A stretch of 64,000 nucleotides of DNA from Natronococcus pandeyae. Its GTDB lineage: Archaea; Halobacteriota; Halobacteria; Halobacteriales; Natrialbaceae. Position numbers and translations under genes: made by a program. Positions 17,806 to 27,623 of the stretch are shown piece after piece. Below the pieces are notes generated by a model. The model searched no databases. It was not told where the DNA came from and worked only from the letters and a program-made list of their open reading frames with translations. The stretch's first letter is position 1; each line of letters begins with the position of its first letter. The stretch spans positions 1-64,000 of the forward strand of contig NZ_PHNJ01000003.1 in the NCBI RefSeq assembly GCF_008122205.1. Direction: 5' to 3'.

Positions 17806-19746
17806 CTACTGGAGGAAGTCGGGTTCCGTCCGTTTCTCCTCGCGTTCGGCCTCGAGGTGGTCGCGGAACGCCTCGATCTCGACGTCGTACTCCTGATCCT
17901 CGAAGCGGTCGCGCACCGAGATGTTGCCGTCTTCCTCCTCGTTGTCGCCGACGATGATCTGGTAGGGGACCCGATCGTCGTGGGCCGCGCGGATCTTGCG
18001 CTCGAGGGTGCTGTCACGGTCGTCGACCTCGACGCGGAAGCCGTCGAACTCGTTGGCGACGCGGTGGGCGTAGCCCAGGTTGCCGTCGGAGATCGGCAGC
18101 ACGCGGACCTGCTCGGGAGCGAGCCAGAGCGGGAAGTTACCCTCGTAGTGTTCGATGAGCATCATGAAGAAGCGCTCGTAGCTGCCGTACAGTGCGCGGT
18201 GGATCATCACCGGCTCGTGTTCCTCGTTGTCCTCGCCGACGTAGTCGAGATCGAACCGCTGGGGCATGTTGAAGTCCAGTTGGACGGTGGGGCCGTCCCA
18301 CGAGCGGCCGATGGCGTCCTCGAACGCGAAGTCGATTTTCGGGCCGTAGAAGGCGCCGTCGCCCTCCTCGAGTTCGTAGTCGAGGTTTCGCTTTTCGAGG
18401 ACCGACTCGAGCTGCTCCTCGGCGCGGTCCCAGATCTCGTCGCTGCCGACGGACTTCTCGGGACGCGTCGCCAGCGCCATCTCGTACTCGAGGTCGAACG
18501 TCTCGAGCACGTCCGTGATCATGTCCATGATCCCCTCGACCTCGCGCTCGATCTGGTCGGGGCGGATGAACAGGTGGCCGTCGTCGATCGTGAACGCCCA
18601 GACCCGCGACAGGCCCGAGAGCTCGCCGCGCTGTTCCTTGCGGTAGACCTTCCCGTTCTCCGCGTAGCGGATGGGGAGATCCCGATAGGACCAGGAGTGG
18701 TCCTGGAAGATGGCGGCGTGGCCCGGACAGTTCATCGGCTTCAGGCCGAACTCGTCGTCGCCGACGTCGAAGATGAACATGTCGTCGGCGTAGTTCTCGT
18801 AGTGGCCCGAGCGGTGCCAGAGGTCCGTCTTGAAGACGTGGGGCGTCTCGACGTAGTCGTAGCCCGCCTCCTGGTTGAGGCTCTCGACGAAGTCCTCGAG
18901 CTCTTTCAGCACCGTCTTCCCGGCCGGGTGATACAGCGGCAGTCCGGGGCCCGTCACGTCCTGGATCGAGAAGAGATCCATCTCGTTGCCGATGCGGCGG
19001 TGGTCGCGCTTCTCGGCTTCCTCCTTGCGTTCGACGAACTCCTCGAGGTCGCTCTCGTCCTCGAAAGCGGTGCCGTAGATCCGCGTCTGCATCGTGTTCT
19101 CCTCGTCGCCGCGCCAGTAGGCGCCGGCGATCTCGAGCAGTTTGACGACGCCGATCTCTCCCGTCGAATCGACGTGCGGGCCGGCACAGAGGTCCTCCCA
19201 CTCGCCCTGTTTGTAGAAGGTGACCTGCTGGCCTTCGTCGGCGAGTTCCTCGAGAAGCTCGAGCTTGTACGGTTCGTCGGCCAGCCGGTCGCGGGCCTCG
19301 TCGACGGAGAGCTCCTCGCGCTCGATCTCGTAGTCTTCTGCGATGATCTCCTCGATCTCCCGCTCGAGGTCGGCGAGATCCTCCTCGTCGACGTCGAGGT
19401 TGTCGAAGTCGTAGTAGAAGCCCTCGTCCGTCGGCGGGCCGATCGCGAGATCGACGTCGTCGTAGTGGCGCTCGACGGCCTGGGCGAGACAGTGCGAGGC
19501 GGAGTGGCGCATGACCCGGAGGTACTCCTCGGAGCCGTCGGTGACGATCTCGAGTTCCGCGCCGTCGTAGACGGCTGCTTCCTTGGCGACGAGTTCGCCG
19601 TCGAGCTTTCCGGCGACCGTGTCGCTTCCGAGGCCGGGGCCGATCTCGTAGGCGCAGTCTTCGACCGTCGCGTCGGCGTCGACCTCGAGTTCGGATCCGT
19701 CTGGCAGTACGACCGCTATCCGCTGCTGTGAATCTGGTTCTGACAT
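17806..19746 (-). CDS. thrS: Threonyl-tRNA synthetase
   Basis: The 646-residue product has the full class II ThrRS layout: TGS domain at the N-terminus ([17 protein letters not shown]), the SAD editing domain ([15 protein letters not shown] and the [13 protein letters not shown] motif), the catalytic core (motif 2 [14 protein letters not shown]-type [15 protein letters not shown], motif 3 [16 protein letters not shown]), and a C-terminal anticodon-binding domain. The editing domain is of the bacterial N2 type rather than the usual archaeal D-aminoacyl deacylase-like type, as in other haloarchaea. The ATG at 19746 is used because the upstream extension to 19800 lacks a domain. Confidence 0.97.
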   Translation of the reverse strand: MSEPDSQQRIAVVLPDGSELEVDADATVEDCAYEIGPGLGSDTVAGKLDGELVAKEAAVYDGAELEIVTDGSEEYLRVMRHSASHCLAQAVERHYDDVDLAIGPPTDEGFYYDFDNLDVDEEDLADLEREIEEIIAEDYEIEREELSVDEARDRLADEPYKLELLEELADEGQQVTFYKQGEWEDLCAGPHVDSTGEIGVVKLLEIAGAYWRGDEENTMQTRIYGTAFEDESDLEEFVERKEEAEKRDHRRIGNEMDLFSIQDVTGPGLPLYHPAGKTVLKELEDFVESLNQEAGYDYVETPHVFKTDLWHRSGHYENYADDMFIFDVGDDEFGLKPMNCPGHAAIFQDHSWSYRDLPIRYAENGKVYRKEQRGELSGLSRVWAFTIDDGHLFIRPDQIEREVEGIMDMITDVLETFDLEYEMALATRPEKSVGSDEIWDRAEEQLESVLEKRNLDYELEEGDGAFYGPKIDFAFEDAIGRSWDGPTVQLDFNMPQRFDLDYVGEDNEEHEPVMIHRALYGSYERFFMMLIEHYEGNFPLWLAPEQVRVLPISDGNLGYAHRVANEFDGFRVEVDDRDSTLERKIRAAHDDRVPYQIIVGDNEEEDGNISVRDRFEDQEYDVEIEAFRDHLEAEREEKRTEPDFLQ

Positions 19747-19935
19747 TGCTGTAATCGGTGTGGGAACTTCGGACAGAAGTTCGGACGGGCGTCCGCGCAC
19801 GCCGCTCGCTGGCGGATCGGGACCGGCACAGCGAGCGGTAGGTGTGGATTAGAAGCGGGCGAGAGCCCCTGTAAAGCGGACACCTACCATCGTGACTACG
19901 AGTTATCTCGAGCGGGATAAAAACATTGTGATGGT

Positions 19936-20328
19936 GTGGTCGCCGGCCGAACGGTTTTGACTCCAAGCGAGCTAGACCGGATCGTGGGCATTGATCCGTC
20001 AGGAGACGACGATCCGTTCGAAGATCCGTTCGAAGACCCGTTCGCGGACGACCCACTCGAGGATTCGTTCGAAGACGATTCGTTCGGCGGTGGGGACGAT
20101 GGTGCCGACGAACTCGAGGACACGTTCAATTCGATTGAGCGATCGACGCTCGTCGCGTTCATCGTCGTCGCGGTACTCGTCCACGCCGGACTCTTCGGTG
20201 CCAGCCTGGGGGTGATGCTGATCGGATTCCGGGCGCAGTGGATCTTCGGTGGCGCGCTCACGGTCGGCGGCGTCCTCGCGCTGGTTCTCGGGGTCGTGGC
20301 GTACCGACGGTACCGGAGCCGACAGTGA
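19936..20328 (+). CDS. Small membrane protein with acidic DPFEDPF repeats
   Basis: The 130-residue protein has an N-terminal acidic region with repeated Asp-Pro-Phe/Glu units (DPFEDPFEDPFADDPLED), then two membrane helices (about 75-95 and 102-122) and a basic end (RRYRSRQ). It resembles haloarchaeal DUF7322-like proteins, but no function is known. The start is uncertain: GTG at 19936 is shown, while a TTG at 19957 would suit the TATA-like ATAAAAAC at 19917-19924 better. It is divergent from thrS. Confidence 0.7.
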   Translation: MVAGRTVLTPSELDRIVGIDPSGDDDPFEDPFEDPFADDPLEDSFEDDSFGGGDDGADELEDTFNSIERSTLVAFIVVAVLVHAGLFGASLGVMLIGFRAQWIFGGALTVGGVLALVLGVVAYRRYRSRQ

Positions 20329-20469
20329 GTTTTTGATCGAGGGCGGCCGGAATCTACGGATTCCCGGGTGTTCTATCGCGCTGGGCGTCCGGAGCCTCGC
20401 AGCTCGCGGGCGATCCGGGATACTGTCGGAATCGACACGCGTTTGTCGTCTCGGCGAACACGACACCGT

Positions 20470-21171
20470 ATGACACCCTCGGTCGCGCTGTTCGACCTCG
20501 ACGATACGCTCTATCCGTACCCGCCGTGCAAGGAGGCGGGGATGGACGCAGCCTTCGAGACCGCCCGCGAGTTAGGATACGATTTCGACCGTGAATCCTT
20601 CGACGAGTTCTACCAGACCGGGCGTCTCGAGGTCAAGCGCGAACTCTCGGGAACCGCAGCTACCCACGAGCGGTTCATCTACTTCAAGCGTGCGCTCGAG
20701 GAGCACACCGGCGAACCCAGGGCCGGCGACGCCCTGGCGCTCGGCGACGCGTTCTGGGAGGCCTACGTCGACGAGATGGAGCTCTTCCCGGGTGTCGAGG
20801 AGACGCTCGAGACGCTCCAGCGAGAGGGCGTCGACGTCGCGATCACGACCAACCTGACGACCCGAATTCAGCTCGCGAAGGTCGAAACGCTGGGACTCGA
20901 GTCCGACATCGATCTCCTGCTCACCTCCGAGGAGACGGGCCGGGAAAAACCGGGTTCGGTCATGTTCACCCTGCCGCTGGCGCGACTCGACCGGCGCCCC
21001 TCGGAAGCGATAATGGTCGGCGACAACGTCGGCGCCGATATCGTGGGCGCCAACGCCGTCGGCCTCGAGACGGTGCTCTGGAACGCCGACCCCGACGAAC
21101 CGCTCGAGGGACGACGGAAACCCGACCACAGGATAGATGCCTTCGAGGAGCTAACGGAGGTGGTACTGTGA
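20470..21171 (+). CDS. HAD-superfamily hydrolase
   Basis: The 233-residue protein has all four HAD motifs: FDLDDTLYP (nucleophile Asp), TTNLTT (motif II), the Lys in REKPG and the [12 protein letters not shown] acidic pair. A helical cap lies between motifs I and II, as in the phosphatase/haloacid dehalogenase subgroup. It probably removes phosphate from a small metabolite. The stop overlaps the start of the class II aldolase gene by 3-4 bp, so the two are translationally coupled and may work in one pathway. The ATG at 20470 is preferred over the longer frame because the HAD motif normally lies close to the N-terminus. Confidence 0.88.
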   Translation: MTPSVALFDLDDTLYPYPPCKEAGMDAAFETARELGYDFDRESFDEFYQTGRLEVKRELSGTAATHERFIYFKRALEEHTGEPRAGDALALGDAFWEAYVDEMELFPGVEETLETLQREGVDVAITTNLTTRIQLAKVETLGLESDIDLLLTSEETGREKPGSVMFTLPLARLDRRPSEAIMVGDNVGADIVGANAVGLETVLWNADPDEPLEGRRKPDHRIDAFEELTEVVL

Positions 21172-21809
21172 TCCTCGAGTCCGAGCGACGACAGGTCGTC
21201 GAGCACGCCGCCGAACTGGCCGAACTGACCCCCGCGCGGACGGGGAACCTGAGCGTCCGGGACGGCACGGACGGCGACGCCTTCGCGATCACGCCGACGG
21301 GCGTTCCCTACGACAGCTTCGACGTCGAGCAGACGCCGGTCGTCGGCGTCGACGGCGAGCAGCGCGACGGCGAGATGGCGCCCAGCAGCGAGGTCCCGAT
21401 GCACAGCGCCATCTACCGCCGGGAGGACGTCGGCGCCATCGTCCACACCCACTCGCCGTGGTCGACGGCGCTGGCGACGGCCCACCAGCCGCTGCCGCCG
21501 ATCCACTACATGATCGTCGCGGTCGGGAAGCGGGTGCCGGTCGCCGAGTACGCCCCCTACGGCACCGACCAGCTGGCTGCAAACATCGTCCGGGCGATGG
21601 AAGACGCCGGTTCGACCGCCTCGTTCATCGAAAATCACGGCCTCGTGGTGACGGCGCCGGACCTCGAGACCGCCCTCGAGAACACCCACCACGTCGAGAG
21701 CCTGGCCCGGCTCTACCTCGAGATCCGATCGGCGGGGCTCGAGCCGCGAGAGCTCTCGGACGAGCAGCTGGAGACGGTGCTCGAGAAGTTCGAGTCCTAC
21801 GGGCAGTAA
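21168..21809 (+). CDS. Class II aldolase/adducin family (fuculose-phosphate aldolase-like)
   Basis: This 213-residue protein carries the class II aldolase zinc site: HTHS (in IVHTHSPWS) with a third His in FIENHGLVV, plus the Glu in [11 protein letters not shown]. It has the G-N-x-S phosphate-binding loop (TGNLSVRDG). Such enzymes cleave fuculose-1-phosphate or related sugar phosphates to dihydroxyacetone phosphate and an aldehyde. Translation begins at a GTG overlapping the HAD gene stop. A HAD/aldolase pair could act on a pentose phosphate such as those released in 5'-deoxyadenosine salvage, but this is inference. Confidence 0.88.
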   Translation: MILESERRQVVEHAAELAELTPARTGNLSVRDGTDGDAFAITPTGVPYDSFDVEQTPVVGVDGEQRDGEMAPSSEVPMHSAIYRREDVGAIVHTHSPWSTALATAHQPLPPIHYMIVAVGKRVPVAEYAPYGTDQLAANIVRAMEDAGSTASFIENHGLVVTAPDLETALENTHHVESLARLYLEIRSAGLEPRELSDEQLETVLEKFESYGQ

Positions 21810-21865
21810 ATCGAGTCCTACGGACAGTAAACCGCCGAGAACGCTGTTTTCTCGGGATCGATTCG

Positions 21866-22054
21866 TCACCCGTTACGCACGGGATCCGCCGGTTCGGGTT
21901 GCCGGTACAGCAAGACGAGACCGACGGTCGCGAGGACGGTCCCGACGGTAAGCAGATGGAACCGGGACGCTCGAACGATCGTGTATATTTCGGGGAGGAA
22001 GCCGACGAGAGCGAGCGCGATCCCGGCACAGAGGAGTACGTATTCGTTTTTCAT
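21866..22054 (-). CDS. Small two-helix membrane protein
   Basis: The 62-residue product (starting MKNEYVLLCAG) has two hydrophobic helices at about 5-25 and 34-51 with a short charged loop and a polar C-terminus. Good codon use and an AGTATCTCAC TATA-like element upstream on the minus strand support it as a real gene. Function is unknown. It is convergent with the aldolase gene. Confidence 0.6.
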   Translation of the reverse strand: MKNEYVLLCAGIALALVGFLPEIYTIVRASRFHLLTVGTVLATVGLVLLYRQPEPADPVRNG

Positions 22055-22181
22055 ACAGTCTCGCTCTCGTGAGATACTGAATTTCTTTCGGCGTGGTCGT
22101 CGTGCTAACCGAGCGCGACCGTCTCTTTCGCTCGAGCGACGCCGTCGATCACCGCCTGGGAGGGACCCGATCCCGTCGGGG

Positions 22182-22709
22182 TCAGTCCCGATCTGCCAGC
22201 AACTCTTCTGCGGTCACGAGCGCCTCCATCTCGAGACCCGCCTCTTCGACGTTCTCGCGGCCGCCCTCCTGCCGGTCGACGACGACTAAGGCGCGCTCGA
22301 CGGTGGCGCCCGCCTCTCGAAGCGCCTCGACGGCGTCGACCAGACTCGTCCCCGTGGTGACGATGTCCTCGACGACGACGACCTCCTCGCCGTCCTCGAG
22401 GCGACCCTCGACCAGGTTCCCGGTGCCGTACTCCTTGCGCTGCTTGCGCGCGATGACGTAGGGAACGCCCGCGGCGACGCTGGTTGCGGCCGCCAGCGGG
22501 ACACCGCCGAGGGCGACGCCGCCGAGTTTGTCACCCGCCTCGAGTCGCTCGGCGAAGGCGTCGGCGATGGCCTCGAGACAGCGCGGATCCGTCTCGAAGA
22601 GGTACTTGTCGACGTAGTACTCGCTCGTGCCGCCGTGGGAGAGTTCGAACTCGCCGAACTGTACGGCCTCCGCCTCGCGCAGCGCGTCGATGAGGTCCTG
22701 GTTCGTCAT
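22182..22709 (-). CDS. pyrE: Orotate phosphoribosyltransferase
   Basis: The 175-residue protein has the PRPP-binding motif [13 protein letters not shown] and the orotate PRTase N-terminal segment ([21 protein letters not shown]-type), together with ARKQRKEYG in the flexible loop that carries catalytic Lys residues. It makes OMP from orotate and PRPP in pyrimidine synthesis. The ATG at 22709 lies 26-29 nt after a TTTATTTC TATA-like element, indicating a leaderless message; the longer frame to 23135 runs antisense through the esterase and is rejected. Confidence 0.95.
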   Translation of the reverse strand: MTNQDLIDALREAEAVQFGEFELSHGGTSEYYVDKYLFETDPRCLEAIADAFAERLEAGDKLGGVALGGVPLAAATSVAAGVPYVIARKQRKEYGTGNLVEGRLEDGEEVVVVEDIVTTGTSLVDAVEALREAGATVERALVVVDRQEGGRENVEEAGLEMEALVTAEELLADRD

Positions 22710-22805
22710 TAGGGGGAGAGGCGACCCGCACCGAAATAAACGGTCTGATACTGGCGGGCGGCGGCCGCCGGAGCCACTTTGGGAGCGGGCTTCGAAGAGC
22801 CGCCG

Positions 22806-23834
22806 ATGACACCGGCTCCAGAGAACGGGTCTTCCGCCGTCGACGAAGCGCACGCTGCCGACGAACCACGCCCCGAGGCGCAGGCGGTGCTCGACGCGCT
22901 CGAGGCGATGGGCGCCCCTTCTATCGCCGACCTCACGCCAGAGGACGCACGCGAGCGGATGGACGACCTGCTCGCGGTGGACTCGAGTATCGAGGTCGCG
23001 AGCGTCGAAGACCGGCGTATCGACGGCCCTGGAAGCGAGATTCCGATCCGGATCTACGATCCGTCCGGCGAGTCGAACGACAGCGAGGCGGACGACGGCG
23101 AGGCGGAATCGCGACCGGCGATCTGTTTCTTCCACGGCGGCGGCTGGGTTCTCGGCGACCTCGAGTCAGCCGACCCGACCTGCCGGAAGCTGGCGACCGA
23201 GACCGGTTATCCCGTCGTCAGCGTAGAGTACCGGCTCGCGCCGGAACACCCGTTCCCGGCCGGGCTCGAGGACTGTTATGCCACCCTCGAGTGGGTCGCG
23301 GAGAACGCCGCCGAGTTCGGCGGCGACCCCGACCAGATCGTCCTCGCGGGCGACAGCGCCGGCGGGAACCTCGCGGCGGGGACGTGCCTCCTGACGCGGT
23401 ACCGCGACGGGCCGGACGTCGCCTACCAGGTCCTCGTCTATCCCGTCACCGGCGACGCGACCGAAACGGCAGCCTACGAGGAGAACGCGGCGGAGTACGG
23501 GCTGACGGCCGACGAGAGCGAGTGGTTCCGGAACCACTACTTCGAGCGCGAGATCGACGCGGCCAATATCTTCGCCGCGCCGCGGCTCGCGAACGATCGG
23601 CTCCTCTCGGAACTGCCGCCGGCGACGATCCTCACGGCTGGCTTCGACCTCCTCCGGGACGACGGTGCGGCCTACGCCGACCGACTCGAGGGTGCTGGCG
23701 TCACCGTCAGCTACCGAAACTATCCGGGAATGATCCACGGCTTCTTCGGGATGCTCGAGCAACCGGCGGACCTCTCGGTCGCCCACGAGGCCCACGCCGA
23801 CGTGGTGGCCGATTTGCGGGACGCGCTCGAGTAG
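22806..23834 (+). CDS. Alpha/beta hydrolase, hormone-sensitive-lipase-type esterase
   Basis: The 342-residue protein has the HGGG oxyanion motif ([12 protein letters not shown]), the nucleophile elbow GDSAGG, and the catalytic Asp/His region (HGFFGML with His near 310). These mark the HSL/AesT family of carboxylesterases, which cleave short- to medium-chain esters in the cytoplasm. Two ATGs are in frame; 22806 (MTPAPENG) is used, while 22779 would add nine residues. It is divergent from pyrE with a 96-bp gap. Confidence 0.9.
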   Translation: MTPAPENGSSAVDEAHAADEPRPEAQAVLDALEAMGAPSIADLTPEDARERMDDLLAVDSSIEVASVEDRRIDGPGSEIPIRIYDPSGESNDSEADDGEAESRPAICFFHGGGWVLGDLESADPTCRKLATETGYPVVSVEYRLAPEHPFPAGLEDCYATLEWVAENAAEFGGDPDQIVLAGDSAGGNLAAGTCLLTRYRDGPDVAYQVLVYPVTGDATETAAYEENAAEYGLTADESEWFRNHYFEREIDAANIFAAPRLANDRLLSELPPATILTAGFDLLRDDGAAYADRLEGAGVTVSYRNYPGMIHGFFGMLEQPADLSVAHEAHADVVADLRDALE

Positions 23835-23916
23835 CCCGTCCGGTCGACCGATCGGCGGTCGAGATTCGCGTTCACGTTCGCGGACACTTTTGTCGCCGTG
23901 CGCCCTCACTCGAAGC

Positions 23917-25341
23917 ATGGATCTCGCGATCACGAACACGCTCGCGCTGACGATGCGCGACGATCGACTGGGCATGCTCGAGGACGCGACGATCGCCGTC
24001 GACGACGGGGAAATCGCGTTCGTCGGCCCGGCGGACGAGTTTTCAGGTGACCCCGAACGCACCATCGACGGCGACGGCCTCGTGACGATGCCCGGGCTGG
24101 TGAACGTCCACGCGCACACCGGCCTGACGCTGCTCCGGGGCGGCGCGCAGGACGTCCCCGAGATCGAGTGGATGAACCGCGCGCTCGGGCCGCTCTCGGC
24201 GGCGATGGCGCCCGCCGATCACGTCGCGGGAGCGAGACTGGGCGTGCTCGAGGCGGTTCGCTCCGGCGTGACGACCGTCGGCGAGTACGCCCGCGACGTC
24301 GGGAGACTCGTCGAAGAGGCCTACGAGCCGACGGGCGTTCGCGTCGTCGCGACGGAGACGATCAACGCCGTCGACGGCCCGACGGACGATCTCGGGCCCG
24401 ACGAGCCGTATCCGCTCGACGAAGCGCAGGGACGGTCGGCGCTCGAGCGCAACGAGGCGCTGTTCGACGCATACGCAGACCACGAGCGCGTCTCGTGTCT
24501 GTACGGCCCGCAGGCGCTAGACATGGTGCCGCCGGGACTGCTCGAGGAGATCCGCGACCGCGCCGCGGAGCACGACCGCGGGATCCACATGCACGTCGCC
24601 CAGGGCGGACGCGAGCAGCGCCAGATCGAGGCGCGCTACGGCGCGGACGAGACGACCGTGAGCGTGCTCGAGGATCTGGGACTCGTCTCGGATCAACTCC
24701 TCGCGGCGCATCTCCACGGCGCGACGCGAGACGAGCGTGCCCACCTGGCCGACGCGGGCGTTCGAATGGCCGCGAACCCGAGTTCGATCGCCGCGATCGA
24801 CGGCGTCACCCCGCCGATTGCCGAATATCGCGAGCACGGCGGCGTCGCAGGTATCGGCACCGATCAGGCGCCGGGACCGGGCGGGCACGACTTCCTCCGG
24901 GAGCTCCGGACGACGGCGCTGCTCGCGAAGACGAAGCGGACGGATCCGACCGCGTTCCCGGCCTGGGAGGCGCTTCGTGTCGGGACGATCGAGGGGGCGC
25001 GGGCGCTCGGGATCGACGACCGCGTCGGGTCGCTCGAGGCCGGAAAGCGAGCCGACGTCGTTCTGCTCGACCTCAAGCATCCGTCGACGGCACCGATCGT
25101 CTCCGAGCCGCTGCACACGGCGGTGCCGAACATCGTCTACGGCGCGAACGCCGGCGTCGTGGACACCGTTCTCGTCGACGGGGAGGTCGTCCTCGAGGAC
25201 GATGCGGTTCGGACCGTCGACGAGCGGGAGATCCTCGAGACGGCGAACGAGCGCGCGAGCGACGTCTTCGCTCGAGCGGCAGAGACGTGGCGGGACGCCA
25301 ATTCGGAACTCGTCGACCGTGTCGAGGACGGCTGGCTCTGA
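23917..25341 (+). CDS. Amidohydrolase (MTA/SAH/5'-deoxyadenosine deaminase-like)
   Basis: The 474-residue protein belongs to the metal-dependent amidohydrolases. It has the H-x-H metal pair in VNVHAHTGLTLLRGG, further His ligands in HMHVAQ and AHLHGATRDE, and the Asp in GIGTDQAPG. Among the family it looks most like the ATZ/TRZ group that includes 5'-methylthioadenosine/S-adenosylhomocysteine deaminases. It is somewhat longer than usual (about 430). The ATG at 23917 sits about 26 nt after a CACTTTTG element. The substrate is not certain. Confidence 0.85.
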   Translation: MDLAITNTLALTMRDDRLGMLEDATIAVDDGEIAFVGPADEFSGDPERTIDGDGLVTMPGLVNVHAHTGLTLLRGGAQDVPEIEWMNRALGPLSAAMAPADHVAGARLGVLEAVRSGVTTVGEYARDVGRLVEEAYEPTGVRVVATETINAVDGPTDDLGPDEPYPLDEAQGRSALERNEALFDAYADHERVSCLYGPQALDMVPPGLLEEIRDRAAEHDRGIHMHVAQGGREQRQIEARYGADETTVSVLEDLGLVSDQLLAAHLHGATRDERAHLADAGVRMAANPSSIAAIDGVTPPIAEYREHGGVAGIGTDQAPGPGGHDFLRELRTTALLAKTKRTDPTAFPAWEALRVGTIEGARALGIDDRVGSLEAGKRADVVLLDLKHPSTAPIVSEPLHTAVPNIVYGANAGVVDTVLVDGEVVLEDDAVRTVDEREILETANERASDVFARAAETWRDANSELVDRVEDGWL

Positions 25342-25350
25342 GGGGCAGAA

Positions 25351-25857
25351 CTACTCCAGGACGGTCTGCGGACGTTTGAGGTACATCTCCTGGTCGACGA
25401 CCCGTTCGTAAACGTCGTAGAGGGTGTCGACCGCGTCGCGATCCGGCTGAAACTGGATGTGCGGCGCCGAGTGGTAGGCCCGACAGGAGGTCAGAAAGAA
25501 GTAGAGCGTCTTGTGGTGTTTCGGCGTCGCGTCGACGACGCCCAGCGAATCGCCGGCGAGATCGTCGGAGAAGTCGTTGAGCATCGCTGCGATGTCGTCG
25601 GCGAGTTCCTCGTCCGGGCGGTAGACCGGGGCCCCGAACGTCTGCTCGAGGAACTGGGTCGTCGCCTGGAGGAACGGGTTCGAGTCGATCCCGGTCGGGT
25701 CGACGGCCGCGAAGGTCTCGTACAGGTCCAGCAGCGTCGTCAGTTCGTCGCTGGTGATCGCGATCGGCATCACCGGATCGCCGCGAGGGAGGGAGTACTC
25801 CGGAAAGCTGTGGGTCCCAGGGTTGGGGAGCGCCGATAGCGTGTCATCGATACCCAT
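25351..25857 (-). CDS. Hypothetical haloarchaeal protein
   Basis: I do not recognise this 168-residue protein. It is soluble and acidic, predicted mostly helical, with a central HHKTLYFFLTSCRAYHSAPHIQ segment rich in His and aromatic residues and one Cys. There is no signal peptide or membrane helix. A GGTTAGGG TATA-like element about 26 nt upstream supports the ATG at 25857. It converges with the amidohydrolase gene with a 9-bp gap. Confidence 0.7.
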   Translation of the reverse strand: MGIDDTLSALPNPGTHSFPEYSLPRGDPVMPIAITSDELTTLLDLYETFAAVDPTGIDSNPFLQATTQFLEQTFGAPVYRPDEELADDIAAMLNDFSDDLAGDSLGVVDATPKHHKTLYFFLTSCRAYHSAPHIQFQPDRDAVDTLYDVYERVVDQEMYLKRPQTVLE

Positions 25858-25916
25858 GGAATGTCAACGGCTCGCGCGCCCTAACCGTTTCCGGAGATCG
25901 AGGCCCTCGGTTGCCG

Positions 25917-26276
25917 TTACTCCTCGGGTTCGTACTCCTCGTAGATCCGGTCCATGCGGGCCGCCATGACGAAGTCCGCCTCCAGCAGGCCGTCGATCTT
26001 GTGCGTCCACATCTCGATCACTACCTCGCCCCACGAGAGGTGGATGTCGGGGTGGTGCCACTCCTCCTCGGCCAGTTCGCCGACCTCCTTCGTGAACTCG
26101 AGAGCGTCCCGGAAATCCTCGAACTCGTAGGTGCCCTCGAGGTGGTGTTCGTCGACGACTTCCCAGACGTCGCGGTCGAGTTCCTCGTACAGATCGATCA
26201 GTTCCTGTCCCTCGAGGGGGTCCTCGTCGCCGGTACAGGCCTCACACTCTCGATCGGCAAGTTCGGTCTCTGCCAT
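25917..26276 (-). CDS. Pterin-4a-carbinolamine dehydratase
   Basis: The 119-residue protein matches the PCD/DCoH family: the [19 protein letters not shown] core supplies the conserved His-His-Pro and the later TH, followed by [14 protein letters not shown]. An N-terminal C-x-x-C ([11 protein letters not shown]) resembles that in plant and some bacterial homologues. The enzyme recycles oxidised pterin cofactor after aromatic hydroxylation; no hydroxylase is nearby. The ATG at 26276 is preferred; the longer frame covers the promoter of the next gene. Confidence 0.9.
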   Translation of the reverse strand: MAETELADRECEACTGDEDPLEGQELIDLYEELDRDVWEVVDEHHLEGTYEFEDFRDALEFTKEVGELAEEEWHHPDIHLSWGEVVIEMWTHKIDGLLEADFVMAARMDRIYEEYEPEE

Positions 26277-26362
26277 ACGTGAACAGACGGCGTCCGAAGC
26301 TATGTAACTCTCCCGCCGGCGAGCGAATCGGCAGCGCATCCCGATCGACCTGCCCAGATGTA

Positions 26363-26400
26363 TACAGTTACTGTAACCATTGTACACGAAAAACTTTTAG
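26363..26400 (+). promoter_or_regulatory. Promoter/operator region of the ectoine hydrolase gene
   Basis: An inverted repeat TACAG-TTA-CTGTA (26363-26375) is followed by TGTACAC (26381-26387) and the TATA-like CTTTTAG (26394-26400). TGTACAC or CGTACAC recurs at a nearly equal distance (about 52-62 nt) upstream of the second M20 gene and the second aminotransferase, suggesting shared regulation. Confidence 0.5.
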
Positions 26401-26438
26401 CGCTTCTGCGCAACCTACTGGATACAGCATCCGTTATC

Positions 26439-27617
26439 ATGTCCCAGGATATCTTCGACGAGCGAGAGTACGAACGACGGTTGGGGCGGACGAAGGAGCG
26501 CCTCCGCGAGGAGGAACTCGACGCCATCGTCGTCTCGGACCCGGCGAACATGAACTATCTGGCGGGATACGACGGCTGGTCGTTCTACGTCCACCAGGCA
26601 GTCATCGTGACGCCGGAGCGCGACGAACCCGTCTGGGTCGGTCGCGAGATGGACGCCAACGGCGCGCGAGCGACCACTTGGCTCTCGGAGGAGAGCATCC
26701 GATCCTACAGCGACGACCACGTTCACTCACCGTACGACCTGCACCCGATGGACTACGTCGCGGGCGTGCTCGAGGAACTCGAGGTCGACGGCGGCCGAAT
26801 CGGCCTCGAGATGGACGCCTCCTACTTCACCGCGAAATCCTACACGCGCCTTCAGGAGAACCTTCCGGAGGCCGACTTCGAGGACACGACGCTGCTCGTC
26901 AACTGGGTCCGCGTCAAGAAGTCCGAGCAGGAACTCGAGTACATGCGGCAGGCGGCCCGGATCTCCGAGAACGCGATGCGGGCGGGACTCGACGCGATCG
27001 AGGAGGGCGTCCCCGAGTACGAGGCGGCGGCGGCGATCTACGAGCGGTTGATCCGTGGCACCGACGAGTTCGGCGGTGACTACCCGTCGATCGTCCCGCT
27101 CATGCCCTCGGGCGACCACACCGGAACGCCACACCTGACCTGGACCGATCGTCCGTTCGAGGACGGCGATCCGGTCATCATCGAACTCTCGGGGTGCCGT
27201 CACCGATACCACTCGCCGCTCGCCCGGACGACGTTCGTCGGCGACCCTCCCACGGAGCTCCAGGAGACCGCCGACATCGTCGTCGAGGGGATCGAAGCCG
27301 CGCTCGATACCGCCGAGCCCGGCGTCACCTGCGAGGCGGTCGAGAAGGCCTGGCGCGATAAGATCGCGGAGTACGGTCTCGAGAAGGAGGACCGCATCGG
27401 CTACTCGATGGGACTGGGCTACCCGCCGGACTGGGGCGAACACACCGCGAGCATTCGTCCCGGTGACGAGACGGTGCTCGAGGAGGACATGACGTTCCAC
27501 ATGATCCCCGGTATCTGGACGGACGAAATCGGAATGGAGATCAGCGAGACGTTCCACGTTACGAGTAGCGGAGCCGAAACGCTTGCAGACTTCCCGCGAA
27601 AACTGTTCACCGCGTAA
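26439..27617 (+). CDS. doeA: Ectoine hydrolase-like M24 family protein (DoeA/EutD)
   Basis: The 392-residue protein has the creatinase/prolidase (pita-bread) fold of family M24. It shows features I associate with ectoine hydrolase rather than with peptidases: SDPANMNYLAGYDGWSFYVHQ split over residues 30-52, DYPSIVPLMPSG, PHLTWTDRPF, GYPPDWGEHTASIRPGD, and FHMIPGIW near the end. The ordinary M24 dimetal ligands are largely absent, as in DoeA. The enzyme would open the ectoine ring to N-acetyl-L-2,4-diaminobutyrate. Glutamate dehydrogenase follows after 6 bp and an Lrp regulator, M20 hydrolases and transaminases lie nearby. A Xaa-Pro peptidase annotation is the main alternative. Confidence 0.8.
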   Translation: MSQDIFDEREYERRLGRTKERLREEELDAIVVSDPANMNYLAGYDGWSFYVHQAVIVTPERDEPVWVGREMDANGARATTWLSEESIRSYSDDHVHSPYDLHPMDYVAGVLEELEVDGGRIGLEMDASYFTAKSYTRLQENLPEADFEDTTLLVNWVRVKKSEQELEYMRQAARISENAMRAGLDAIEEGVPEYEAAAAIYERLIRGTDEFGGDYPSIVPLMPSGDHTGTPHLTWTDRPFEDGDPVIIELSGCRHRYHSPLARTTFVGDPPTELQETADIVVEGIEAALDTAEPGVTCEAVEKAWRDKIAEYGLEKEDRIGYSMGLGYPPDWGEHTASIRPGDETVLEEDMTFHMIPGIWTDEIGMEISETFHVTSSGAETLADFPRKLFTA

Positions 27618-27623
27618 CCCCCG

